A stretch of 10,424 nucleotides of DNA from an uncultured bacterium (GCA_905215395.1 CAJMQA010000102.1:1-10424), one strand, 5' to 3'. Shown: positions 1-7,665, counted from the stretch's first letter. Translations and numbers: made by a program. Notes: generated by a model not told the origin, from the sequence alone.

Positions 1-57
1 AGTATTGTGATGCGTAAAAATGAAAATATTTGCTTAGATTTACTAAAAAGGTTGTAA
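1..57 (+). CDS. ybeY: C-terminal end of probable YbeY endoribonuclease (partial, 5' end outside window)
   Basis: Frame 1 is open from the first base to a TAA at 55-57 and gives an 18-residue tail containing VMRKNENICLDLLKRL. The other two plus frames are closed by stops within the first 20 bases. The tail resembles the C-terminus of Bacteroidota YbeY proteins, in which a short helix of the type MRxKExxxLxLL ends the protein, and from memory ybeY commonly sits directly upstream of mnmG in this phylum. YbeY is a zinc-dependent endoribonuclease in 16S rRNA maturation and ribosome quality control. The catalytic histidines lie outside the window, so identity rests on the tail and the position. The stop is one base from the mnmG start, suggesting co-transcription and translational coupling. 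Confidence 0.6.
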   Translation, partial: SIVMRKNENICLDLLKRL

Positions 58-58
58 G

Positions 59-1942
59 ATGACGAATTTGTTGCCTGAATACGATATCATAGTGATAGGA
101 GCAGGTCATGCGGGTTGTGAAGCAGCATGTGCAGCTGCACATTTGGGTTCCCATACTTTATTGATAACACTCGATATGAATAAAATAGCCCAAATGTCTT
201 GTAATCCCGCGATAGGAGGTATAGCTAAGGGGCAAATTGTACGGGAAATTGATGCTTTAGGAGGAATGACAGGCATTGTGACAGATCTGAGTTCTATTCA
301 ATTCAGAATGTTGAATCGTTCTAAAGGACCTGCTATGTGGAGTCCGCGTTCCCAATGCGATAGAATGAAATTTTCTCAGAATTGGCGCAGCATATTGGAA
401 AATACTGCAAATCTTGATATGTGGCAAGATGATGCAATTGAATTGTGTATTGAAGATCAGGTTGTATTTGGGGTTAAAACCTCTTTTGGAACTGTTTTCC
501 GGGGCCGGAAAGTAATACTGACTAATGGTACTTTTTTGAATGGCTTGATGCATATAGGACGTGTTAGTTTCCAGGGAGGCAGAATTTCTGAACCTGCATC
601 CTGTGGCATATCTGGCCAATTGAAAGAATTAGGTTTTGAAGTAGGAAGGATGAAGACGGGAACTCCGGTACGTATTGATGGTAGGAGTATTGATTTTTCC
701 AGATTGACGGAGCAGGGGGGAGAAGAGGATTTTCATTGCTTTTCTTATATGCATTTGAATTATAAGAGCAATTTGCTTCAAAGGCCCTGTTATATGGCTT
801 ATACGAATGAAAAAGTCCATGAAGCTTTGAGGGCAGGTTTTGAAGATAGTCCTTTGTTTAATGGCACAATTCACAGTATTGGACCACGTTATTGTCCCAG
901 TATAGAAACAAAGCTGGATACTTTTGCAGATAAAACGTGCCATCATTTGTTTTTAGAGCCTGAGGGAGAAACGACTACGGAGTTTTATCTGAATGGTTTT
1001 TCTTCTTCTTTGCCCTGGGATGTTCAGTTAAGAGGCCTGCGTTTAATTGAAGGTTTTGAGAATGTCCGGATTTTCAGACCGGGTTATGCTATAGAATATG
1101 ATTTTTTTCCACCTACTCAGCTGTACCATACTCTGGAGACAAAATTGATCAAAGGGCTTTATTTTGCCGGACAGATTAATGGGACTACAGGATATGAAGA
1201 AGCTGCTGCACAGGGATTGATGGCAGGCATCAATGCACATCTGGCTTTACATGGCGGAACTGATTTTATCTTGAAACGTGATGAAGCATATATCGGTGTT
1301 TTAATAGATGATTTGGTAACAAAGGGGGTAGATGAGCCTTACCGTATGTTCACTTCCCGTGCTGAATATAGAATCTTGCTGAGGCAAGATGATGCAGATG
1401 TGCGTTTAACACCAAAAGGTTATAAACTAGGATTGGTGAATGATATAAGACATAATATATATATTGATAAGATTACAAAGAAAGATATTTTGATTGAATT
1501 TATCCGGGATTATAGTGTGAAACCGGATGAAATCAATTCTTTTTTAACGTCTATTTCATCTGCTCCTTTACGTCAGGGCATAAAGTTAGTGGATGTATTG
1601 ACCCGTCCTCAGGTGAATTTGGATCAATTATTAAAGGTTTTGCCGCCTCTTCATAATTTTATTGCTGAAAACAAAATTAGTGAGGAGATAGTGGAAGCTG
1701 CAGAGATTTCTATAAAGTATTCTGGTTATATTGAACGGGAAAGATTATTGGCTGATAAACTTTCCCGTTTGGAAAATTTAGTTATAGCTGGAAAATTTGA
1801 TTATGAAAAATTGAATAATCTCTCAATTGAAGCTAGACAAAAATTATCAAAAATACAACCACGAACTATAGGGCAGGCGTCACGTATAAGTGGTGTATCA
1901 CCAGCCGATATTAATGTTCTTCTCATTTTAATGGGAAGATAG
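59..1942 (+). CDS. mnmG: tRNA uridine-5-carboxymethylaminomethyl modification enzyme MnmG (GidA)
   Basis: MnmG is the FAD-dependent subunit that with MnmE installs the (carboxymethyl)aminomethyl group on the wobble uridine U34 of certain tRNAs in the cytoplasm. The 627 residues match the usual family length. An N-terminal Rossmann FAD motif (GAGHAGCEAA, near residues 14-23) is followed by MSCNPAIGGIAKGQ with Cys48, MLNRSKGPAMWSPRSQCDR (about 84-102), and GPRYCPSIETK with Cys279. These cysteines correspond to the two functionally important cysteines of the Escherichia coli enzyme. GQINGTTGYEEAAAQG and FTSRAEYRILLRQDDADVRL follow, then the C-terminal helical domain with SGYIERE and PRTIGQASRISGVSPADI, which docks MnmE. 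The ATG at 59 is one base after the preceding stop, and the N-terminus aligns with the family. No strong Shine-Dalgarno is visible, as is usual in Bacteroidota. No truncation or frameshift was seen. Confidence 0.98.
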   Translation: MTNLLPEYDIIVIGAGHAGCEAACAAAHLGSHTLLITLDMNKIAQMSCNPAIGGIAKGQIVREIDALGGMTGIVTDLSSIQFRMLNRSKGPAMWSPRSQCDRMKFSQNWRSILENTANLDMWQDDAIELCIEDQVVFGVKTSFGTVFRGRKVILTNGTFLNGLMHIGRVSFQGGRISEPASCGISGQLKELGFEVGRMKTGTPVRIDGRSIDFSRLTEQGGEEDFHCFSYMHLNYKSNLLQRPCYMAYTNEKVHEALRAGFEDSPLFNGTIHSIGPRYCPSIETKLDTFADKTCHHLFLEPEGETTTEFYLNGFSSSLPWDVQLRGLRLIEGFENVRIFRPGYAIEYDFFPPTQLYHTLETKLIKGLYFAGQINGTTGYEEAAAQGLMAGINAHLALHGGTDFILKRDEAYIGVLIDDLVTKGVDEPYRMFTSRAEYRILLRQDDADVRLTPKGYKLGLVNDIRHNIYIDKITKKDILIEFIRDYSVKPDEINSFLTSISSAPLRQGIKLVDVLTRPQVNLDQLLKVLPPLHNFIAENKISEEIVEAAEISIKYSGYIERERLLADKLSRLENLVIAGKFDYEKLNNLSIEARQKLSKIQPRTIGQASRISGVSPADINVLLILMGR

Positions 1943-1947
1943 GCAAA

Positions 1948-1963
1948 TGTTTCACGTGGAACA
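1948..1963. other. parS: parS centromere-like site (ParB binding site), exact consensus match
   Basis: The plus strand reads TGTTTCACGTGGAACA; the complementary strand reads TGTTCCACGTGAAACA, the canonical chromosomal parS 16-mer bound by ParB/Spo0J in widely different bacteria. The symmetry extends outward to a 24-base inverted repeat (1944-1967, CAAATG...CATTTG) with a single mismatched pair at 1952/1959. The site is in the non-coding gap, starting five bases after the mnmG stop. From established knowledge, ParB loads at parS as a CTP-dependent clamp, spreads over neighbouring DNA and recruits SMC and ParA for origin segregation. parA and parB are not in this window. The palindrome lacks a following U-tract, so it is a poor candidate terminator for mnmG. 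Confidence 0.88.
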
Positions 1964-2029
1964 TTTGAAAGTATGCGAAGGGATGATTATATAAATAGTT
2001 TCTAAGAAATTTTATTTTAAAGAAATTGC

Positions 2030-3667
2030 ATGAAACAAATAGAAGGCAATATTGTAGATATAGATGGAAAACAAATTTTTCCCGGAACCCTCTTTATTGA
2101 AAATGGAAGAATTGTCTCTATTCATAAAAATCCTGGAAAACAATATGACTTCTATATTGCTCCGGGTTTTATAGATGCTCATGTACATATTGAAAGTTCA
2201 ATGTTAACTCCGATTGAATTTTCTAAAGCTATTATAAAAAGGGGGACGATTGCTATTATAAATGATCCTCATGAAATTGCAAATGTATTGGGAGTAGAAG
2301 GAGTCAACTTTATGGTAAAAAACAGTCGTTATGCGCAAATAAAGATTTTTTTTACAATACCTTCCTGTGTTCCATCTACTCCTTTTGATTGTTCTGGTGG
2401 GAAAATAGATACTGGTGATGTGGAGTATCTGGCAAAATCAGGTGTATTTATCGGTTTATCCGAAATGATGAATATTCCAGGTGTTATTCACAAAGATCCG
2501 GAAGTATGGGCTAAATTGAAAATAGCGGAACGATATAATTTCATAATTGATGGTCATGCTCCTTTATTGTCCGGAGATGATTTGAAAAAATACATTGAAG
2601 CTGGTATTTCTACTGATCATGAATCTTCGGATTTAAAAGAAGCCTTAGAAAAAATCCATTTGGGTATGAAAATTTTGATCCGTGAAGGAAGTGCAGCAAA
2701 GAATTATGAAGCTCTAAAACCTATTATTGCTTCTCATCCGGACGATGTTATGTTTTGCACAGATGATTCTCATCCTGGAGATTTGCTTAATTTAGGGCAT
2801 ATTGATAAAATAGTCAGAAAAGCGATTCAGGATGGATTTGATTTGTTTACAGTATTAAAAATTGCTGCTATAAATCCTGTCAGATATTATCATTTAGATG
2901 TAGGTACTTTACATGTAGGAGATCGTGCTGATTTTGTTATTTTTGAAAATCTGGATGATTTTAAGGTTGCTTCTGTTTATATTGATGGAGAAGAAAGATA
3001 CAATACTATCGGTGACAATGTAAATCTTCCTTATGAATCCATACATTTAAATCTGAAGAAATTGAATAATTTTTATTCTAAAGAGATTTCCACTTTTGAT
3101 TTGAGAAAACCGCAAAAGGATCGTATTACCTGTATTAAGGTCACAGACCACGAATTAGTCACAGAAAAAATTGTTTTTCCACTTTCTGAACCGACTGATA
3201 ATTTGGAATCCGACTTAAATCGGGATATATTGAAGATTGTTTATTTAAATCGTTATGAAAATAGATTTCCTCAAATTGCTTTTATTCATGGCATAGGTTT
3301 AAAGGAAGGTGCTTTTGCCAGTAGTATATCCCATGATTCTCATAATATAATAGCAGTAGGAACAAATGATTTGGATATAACCACTGCAATTAATTCTATT
3401 ATTCGAAGGAAAGGGGGATTAACTGTTGTTTCGGGGAATCAGAATTTAAGCCTTTCTTTACCAATTGGAGGAATAATGACTAATCATACAGCTGAGAAAA
3501 TTGCAAAAATCTGGGAAAAATTGATTCAAATCCTACATGATAGAGGATGTATTTTAGATTCTCCGTTTATGACTCTCTCTTTTATGTCATTGATTGTTAT
3601 TCCAGAATTGAAAATTGGTGAACAGGGTTTATTTGAATTCAGTAACTTCAATTTTATACCGGATTAA
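2030..3667 (+). CDS. ade: Adenine deaminase (amidohydrolase superfamily)
   Basis: The enzyme hydrolyses adenine to hypoxanthine and ammonia in purine salvage (cytoplasmic). The 545 residues are slightly shorter than the roughly 580-residue E. coli and Bacillus enzymes because of a short N-terminus. The fold reads PGFIDAHVHIESSM with metal ligands His51 and His53, DPHEIANVLG (His81), SEMMN (144-148), DGHAP with His176, TDHE (195-198), REGS (218-221), and CTDDSHPGD (243-251) carrying the late catalytic aspartates. The C-terminal half keeps Ade-specific features: LPIGGIM near residue 476 and PFMTLSFMSLIVIPELKIG near the end. The ATG at 2030 begins a standard small beta-sandwich N-terminus (MKQIEGNIVDIDGKQIFPGT). 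The gene follows parS after 66 bases and precedes uvrC by 32 bases, so it is probably co-transcribed with uvrC. No clear TAnnTTTG promoter was found upstream. In several Bacteroides genomes, as I recall, apt occupies this slot between mnmG and uvrC. Confidence 0.95.
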   Translation: MKQIEGNIVDIDGKQIFPGTLFIENGRIVSIHKNPGKQYDFYIAPGFIDAHVHIESSMLTPIEFSKAIIKRGTIAIINDPHEIANVLGVEGVNFMVKNSRYAQIKIFFTIPSCVPSTPFDCSGGKIDTGDVEYLAKSGVFIGLSEMMNIPGVIHKDPEVWAKLKIAERYNFIIDGHAPLLSGDDLKKYIEAGISTDHESSDLKEALEKIHLGMKILIREGSAAKNYEALKPIIASHPDDVMFCTDDSHPGDLLNLGHIDKIVRKAIQDGFDLFTVLKIAAINPVRYYHLDVGTLHVGDRADFVIFENLDDFKVASVYIDGEERYNTIGDNVNLPYESIHLNLKKLNNFYSKEISTFDLRKPQKDRITCIKVTDHELVTEKIVFPLSEPTDNLESDLNRDILKIVYLNRYENRFPQIAFIHGIGLKEGAFASSISHDSHNIIAVGTNDLDITTAINSIIRRKGGLTVVSGNQNLSLSLPIGGIMTNHTAEKIAKIWEKLIQILHDRGCILDSPFMTLSFMSLIVIPELKIGEQGLFEFSNFNFIPD

Positions 3668-3699
3668 TAATTTAAGTTAGTGGAAAATATTTACTGTAT

Positions 3700-5499
3700 A
3701 TGGCTTTATATGATGAACAACTAAGAGAAAAAATCAGTAAGTTACCGATGAAACCCGGAGTATATCAATATTTTGATTCATCGGGAGTTATTATATATAT
3801 AGGAAAAGCTAAAATTTTAAAAAATAGAGTTTTATCATATTTAAATACAAGTAATCAATCAAATAAAACCCGGGTTTTAGTCAATAAAATAGCGGATTTG
3901 CGTTATATTGTAGTAGATAGTGAGCAGGACGCTCTTTTATTAGAGAATAATCTGATAAAAAAATACAAACCCAGATATAATATTTTACTGAAAGATGATA
4001 AAAGTTATCCCTGGATTTGTATCAAGAAAGAACGTTTTCCCAGAGTTTTTATCACCCGTAATTATGTGCATGATGGCTCTGAATACTTTGGACCATATAC
4101 TTCCGGAAAATTTGCCCATGTATTGATATCTCTAATCAAATCTTTATTTAAGTTACGGACTTGCAAGCTGGATTTGAATTCCAAAGCAATTTTTAATCAT
4201 AAATATAAAGTTTGTCTCGAATATCATATCGGAAATTGTCCGGGACCTTGTGTTGGGAAAATTCAGGAAGAAGAATACAATGGGTTTATTTCCCAAGTCA
4301 GAAATATTTTGAAAGGGAATCTCTCTTCAGTTATCGAAGTGATGAATCGTAAAATGAGTTTGTATGCTGAGAATTTGCATTTTGAAGAGGCAAACCAAGT
4401 GAAACAAGCACTTCAATCTATACGGAATTATCAATCTAAGTCGACTATTGTACGGACGACCATCAACGATACAGATGTCTTTTCTTATCTGGAAGATGAA
4501 AAATATGCTTATGTTAATTTTTTAAGAATAGTTCATGGCGCTGTTATTCAAGTACATACAATCGAATTGGAGAAAAAGATAGAAGAAGAAAAAGAAGCTT
4601 TACTGGCATTTGCCATCTATGAAATCAGACAATTGGTCAATAGCAATTCCAAGGAGATCATTGTTCCCTTTTATCCGGATATACAATTGAATGGTATTCA
4701 GTATGTAATACCTCAAAAAGGCGATAAAAAACAATTACTTGAGTTATCACAACGTAATGTTGCTTATTTTAAGTTGGATAGAGAACGTCAACGTAATATT
4801 AAGAAAGAAGATTCTAGCTTTAATATATTGAAAATCATTAAGTTAGAACTTAAATTGCCTACCTTACCCCATCGGATGGAGTGTTTTGATAACTCGAATA
4901 TTCAGGGAACTAATCCCGTAGCCTCCTGTGTTGTTTTCATTGATGGAAAACCGGCTAAAAAAGAGTACCGGAAGTTCCACGTGAAAACAGTTGTCGGACC
5001 TGATGATTTTGCTTCTATGGAAGAGATCATATACAGACGTTACAGCAGAATTCTGGAAGAAGGTCTGGAATTGCCTGATCTGATCGTGATTGATGGAGGT
5101 AAAGGACAATTGCATTCAGCTGTTAATAGCCTGAAAAAATTAGATCTTTATGGAAAAATTCCTATTTTGGGGCTGGCAAAACAGATGGAAGAAATTTATT
5201 TTCCTGAAGACAAAGATCCTTATCTCTTAGCTAAGAATTCTATGGCTCTAAAAACACTGATGCATATCCGGGACGAAGCTCACCGATTTGGTATAACTTT
5301 TCACCGTCAATTGAGACAAAAAGCTCAGATTAATAGTGAGTTGAGTCAGATTAAAGGTATAGGTAAAACTACAGAAATAACTTTGTTACAAGAATTTAAA
5401 TCATTGGAAAATATAAAAAATGCATCCCTGGAAGAATTGATAAGAGCAGTCGGTCAAAAAAGAGCTTCCATTATATATCAGTATTTTCACAACGAATAA
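3700..5499 (+). CDS. uvrC: Excinuclease ABC subunit C (UvrC)
   Basis: UvrC makes both incisions in UvrABC nucleotide excision repair. The 599 residues are typical. The N-terminal GIY-YIG nuclease (about 15-95) shows KPGVYQYFD, IIYIGKAK, Arg43 and the metal-binding Glu82 in LLLENNLIKKYKPRYN; it makes the 3' incision. A cysteine-rich segment has Cys155, Cys172, Cys180 and Cys184, the set expected to hold the [4Fe-4S] cluster reported for E. coli UvrC. A UVR domain that contacts UvrB lies at about 210-245. The C-terminal RNase H-like domain for the 5' incision has Asp397 (FDNSN), Asp465 (VIDGGKGQL) and His528 (EAHRFGITFHR), followed by a helix-hairpin-helix region (SQIKGIGKTTEITLLQEF, RAVGQKRASII). 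ATG 3700 gives the usual UvrC N-terminus. It is probably in one transcript with ade and ends toward a bidirectional terminator. Confidence 0.98.
   Translation: MALYDEQLREKISKLPMKPGVYQYFDSSGVIIYIGKAKILKNRVLSYLNTSNQSNKTRVLVNKIADLRYIVVDSEQDALLLENNLIKKYKPRYNILLKDDKSYPWICIKKERFPRVFITRNYVHDGSEYFGPYTSGKFAHVLISLIKSLFKLRTCKLDLNSKAIFNHKYKVCLEYHIGNCPGPCVGKIQEEEYNGFISQVRNILKGNLSSVIEVMNRKMSLYAENLHFEEANQVKQALQSIRNYQSKSTIVRTTINDTDVFSYLEDEKYAYVNFLRIVHGAVIQVHTIELEKKIEEEKEALLAFAIYEIRQLVNSNSKEIIVPFYPDIQLNGIQYVIPQKGDKKQLLELSQRNVAYFKLDRERQRNIKKEDSSFNILKIIKLELKLPTLPHRMECFDNSNIQGTNPVASCVVFIDGKPAKKEYRKFHVKTVVGPDDFASMEEIIYRRYSRILEEGLELPDLIVIDGGKGQLHSAVNSLKKLDLYGKIPILGLAKQMEEIYFPEDKDPYLLAKNSMALKTLMHIRDEAHRFGITFHRQLRQKAQINSELSQIKGIGKTTEITLLQEFKSLENIKNASLEELIRAVGQKRASIIYQYFHNE
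4973..4988. other. Degenerate parS-like sequence inside uvrC
   Basis: The 13 contiguous bases GTTCCACGTGAAA (4974-4986) match positions 2-14 of the parS consensus TGTTCCACGTGAAACA; position 1 and positions 15-16 differ, so 13 of 16 agree. It contains the only other CACGTG core I noticed in the window, about 3 kb from the exact site at 1948. It overlaps codons for the KFHVKT segment of UvrC, so part of the match may reflect protein constraint. Chromosomal parS sites often occur as clusters and may lie in coding sequence, so weak ParB binding is possible. This is an inference from motif similarity. Confidence 0.35.
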
Positions 5500-5635
5500 G
5501 AAAGTGACTATATATAACTTTGCAGTATAACAAGTTAATTCTGGAATTAAATCCAGTAATCTTCTGTGTTCCGGACTCCATGAAAACTAATATGACCGAC
5601 CGTATAAAAGTATGGTTTACTGTAATAAATGCTTA
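5500..5635 (+). other. Intergenic AT-rich stretch between uvrC and the terminator; possible small transcript
   Basis: This stretch carries TAACTTTG at 5515-5522, an exact match to the Bacteroidota -7 promoter motif TAnnTTTG, but no convincing -33 TTTG element at the usual distance. A short stem-loop, CTGGA/TCCAG with a six-base loop, lies near 5542-5557. An 18-codon open frame (ATG 5580, TAA ending at 5636) starts MKTNMTDRIKVWF, has no recognisable family and is too short to call as a gene. Initiation just after 5522 and termination at the downstream stem-loop would give an RNA of roughly 140 nt. The alternative, a plain untranslated 3' tail of the uvrC transcript, is at least as likely. Confidence 0.2.
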
Positions 5636-5667
5636 AAATAAAAACGTCCGGAAGGACGTTTTTATTT
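5636..5667. terminator. Bidirectional intrinsic terminator between uvrC and the S41 protease gene
   Basis: A perfect 14-bp inverted repeat (5636-5649 and 5654-5667) has the core ACGTCC/GGACGT and a GGAA (GNRA-type) tetraloop at 5650-5653. The outer half of each arm is an A-tract or T-tract, so transcripts from either direction end in a stem followed by a U-rich run (TTTTTATTT on the plus strand; TTTTTATTTT on the minus strand). The placement between two convergent genes fits termination of both. The minus-strand protease stop codon (5662-5664) lies inside the right arm, so a ribosome finishing the protease would cover part of the stem. Confidence 0.9.
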
Positions 5668-7311
5668 CAACAGATTCTGATATTCTGTTGTATTTCCTAG
5701 AATCTCTGTAGCCTTTGCAATTTCTTTATCGTGTCTGACTTTGTATTCGATAACACCTTCCAGAAAATAGTACCGCTGAATAAATTGCTGAGTCAGGAAA
5801 GATTTGATTTCGTCTTTGAAAAGATCCATATCCCGATCGATTGAATGTTCAAAATCCTTTTGCAACTCTTCAATTTGTTGTTTTGAATTCTCATAGTATT
5901 TTTCCGTCTTGGCAGCTTCTATTAATTTATTCAGAAGTTGTTGAGATTCAGTTTTATAACTAAAGTTTTTGGCTTTCAGATAAGCTTTGAATTCATCGTA
6001 AAGTTCATCGGAGATTTTGAATTCGTGAATAGGCGCTATGGTAGGGTGCTTTAAGGCGTAACTATTTACAAAATCAAATGTAATATCTTGTAGAACAAGT
6101 TCTTCTGTAATACGGGCAAATTCTTCACTTTCAACTTTTACGTCAGGAGTTATACCTCCTCCGTCATATACTTTCCGCCCGGCCCTTGTGGTGTATTCTG
6201 TAATCAAAGAATCGGGGACTTTTCCGACACTTCCATCCGGATTACGGTGTGAATAATCCAATGCTTGAATACATCTGCCGCTGGGAATATAATATTTTGC
6301 TGTAGTTACTTTTAATTTGGTGTTATAGGCCAAATCGCGGACTGTTTGAACCAATCCTTTGCCAAAAGAACGTTCGCCGATTAAAACGGCTCTGTCGAGG
6401 TCCTGCAATGATCCGGAAACTATTTCTGAAGCAGAGGCAGAAGCCCGGTCTATCAGGACTGCAAGCGGCATATCCGGGACTATGGGGTTTTTATTTGTCG
6501 AATATTCTTTGTCCCATTGCTTTACTTTGCCTTTGGTGCTGACTACTTTAGAATTTTTAGGAACGAAAAAATTCACAATTTCAACAGCTTGATCCAGCAA
6601 TCCTCCTGGGTTTCCCCTTAAGTCAAGAACCAGGGAAACTGCTCCTTCATTTTTCAGAGTGATGATGGCTGAGCGTACATCTTCTGCTGATTTGTCCGTA
6701 AAACTGGAAAGGTAAATGTAACCGATACTATCACTTATCATCCCGTAATAAGGGACACTGGGAAGTTGTATTTTTTCACGTATGGCCTTCTTTTCCAGTG
6801 GTTTAGATTCAAATTCTCTTTGTACTTTTATGGTAATTTCTTTTCCTGGTTGTCCTTTCAGCATGGTGCTTACATCTTCGGTATTTTTGCCTTTGACAGA
6901 ATGACCATCAATGGCCAAAATCACATCTCCCGGAAGTAATCCGGCTTTGTGGGCAGGAGAATTCTTATAAGGTTCCCGGATGATTACCTTATCGTCTTTC
7001 TGACTGATCACAGAACCGATACCTGCATATTCTCCCGTAGTCATTAATTTGACATCCTCCATTTCAGATTCGGGATAGTAAACTGTATATGGATCCAGAG
7101 ATTTCAACATAGATTTTATACTCGTGGTTACCAGATCTCCGGGATTAATTTCATCAACGTAAAACATATTTACATCCCGGAAAAGAGTGGCATAGATATT
7201 TAATTGCTTACTGATTTCAAAGCTTTTATCGTCATTATTTCTTAAAGCAGTTAATCCACAGGTGATTGCTATGACTGATATACCTATAAGCAGAATTCTT
7301 TTTGTCTTCAT
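5662..7311 (-). CDS. S41 family C-terminal processing peptidase (CtpA/Prc type), periplasmic
   Basis: This is a serine protease that cleaves or degrades periplasmic and envelope proteins from their C-termini. The 549 residues begin with a short basic N-terminus and a hydrophobic segment (about 5-23), a signal peptide or membrane anchor. Cys18 is not in a convincing lipobox. A helical region (30-80, with DPYTVYYPESEME) is followed by a PDZ domain (about 90-165: GEYAGIGSVISQ, SPAHKAGLLPGDVILAIDG). The protease domain carries LRGNPGG (231-237) and SASASEIVSG with predicted nucleophile Ser293, and GERSFGKG with general base Lys318; the 25-residue spacing matches the Ser/Lys dyad of Prc. About 150 charged helical residues form the C-terminus, common in Bacteroidota paralogues. 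Substrates cannot be predicted. The ATG at 7311 directly precedes the signal region. The 123-base upstream gap suggests its own promoter, although yidD upstream has the same direction. Confidence 0.95.
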   Translation of the reverse strand: MKTKRILLIGISVIAITCGLTALRNNDDKSFEISKQLNIYATLFRDVNMFYVDEINPGDLVTTSIKSMLKSLDPYTVYYPESEMEDVKLMTTGEYAGIGSVISQKDDKVIIREPYKNSPAHKAGLLPGDVILAIDGHSVKGKNTEDVSTMLKGQPGKEITIKVQREFESKPLEKKAIREKIQLPSVPYYGMISDSIGYIYLSSFTDKSAEDVRSAIITLKNEGAVSLVLDLRGNPGGLLDQAVEIVNFFVPKNSKVVSTKGKVKQWDKEYSTNKNPIVPDMPLAVLIDRASASASEIVSGSLQDLDRAVLIGERSFGKGLVQTVRDLAYNTKLKVTTAKYYIPSGRCIQALDYSHRNPDGSVGKVPDSLITEYTTRAGRKVYDGGGITPDVKVESEEFARITEELVLQDITFDFVNSYALKHPTIAPIHEFKISDELYDEFKAYLKAKNFSYKTESQQLLNKLIEAAKTEKYYENSKQQIEELQKDFEHSIDRDMDLFKDEIKSFLTQQFIQRYYFLEGVIEYKVRHDKEIAKATEILGNTTEYQNLLK

Positions 7312-7434
7312 TAATATTTTAAATTATTGTTTATGATACATTTCCGATTTTGATTAACGAAGTTACAATTTATAATTGAAACTTGAAAATATAGTTTTGA
7401 AAATTAGTGAATTCTTAAGTTGGATTTTCTTTTT
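7312..7434 (-). promoter_or_regulatory. Intergenic leader of the S41 protease gene; possible promoter
   Basis: This is a very AT-rich gap between yidD and the protease gene on the minus strand. The minus strand contains TAACTTCG (7358-7365), one base from the Bacteroidota -7 consensus TAnnTTTG, with TTTC about 17 bases upstream as a one-mismatch -33 candidate. It would leave an untranslated leader of about 40 bases. No stem-loop with a U-tract was seen after yidD, so read-through from the hemD-rnpA-yidD transcript is also possible. The promoter call is weak. Confidence 0.25.
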
Positions 7435-7665
7435 TTAAGGAACCGGATCATATCCGCTTCCTCCCCAGGGATGACAGCGTAACAGACGTTTAATGGCTAG
7501 CCAAAGTCCTTTTACTGGTCCATATTTCCGAATGGCTTCTGCAGCATACTGGGAACATGTCGGTACGTAACGGCAAGTGGGAGGTTTGAGAGGAGATATG
7601 CAATATTGGTAAAACCGGATAGGGAGTAGCAAAATAAAACTGAATATATGTTTAAAAATTTGCAT
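7435..7665 (-). CDS. yidD: Membrane protein insertion efficiency factor YidD
   Basis: This is a small inner-membrane-associated protein that assists YidC/Sec-dependent membrane protein insertion. The 76 residues are the normal length. An amphipathic hydrophobic N-terminus (about 4-20) leads into the family signature: YQYCISPLKPPTCRYVPTCS (with Cys22, Cys31, Cys37), SQYAAEAIRKYGPVKGLWLA, then RLLRCHPWGGSGYDPVP with Cys64 to the C-terminus. The ATG at 7665 lies 11 bases after the rnpA stop, so the two are almost certainly co-transcribed. In many bacteria the same pair sits between rpmH and yidC. Here neither neighbour is present: hemD lies upstream and a protease gene downstream. Confidence 0.97.
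   Translation of the reverse strand: MQIFKHIFSFILLLPIRFYQYCISPLKPPTCRYVPTCSQYAAEAIRKYGPVKGLWLAIKRLLRCHPWGGSGYDPVP

Noticed and set aside
257..1240. Several minus-strand open frames opposite mnmG
   Set aside because: They have no recognisable domains and run antisense to a conserved gene; treated as shadows.
1944..1967. The inverted repeat after mnmG as an intrinsic terminator
   Set aside because: No U-tract follows on either strand, and the sequence matches parS exactly, which explains the symmetry better.
6359..6592. Plus-strand open frame opposite the S41 protease active-site region
   Set aside because: Its composition mirrors the conserved protease codons, and no start signal or family resemblance was found.
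7240..7311. S41 protease as a lipoprotein with Cys18
   Set aside because: The residues before Cys18 (AIT) do not match the L-A/S-G/A-C lipobox, so a signal peptide or anchor is preferred.
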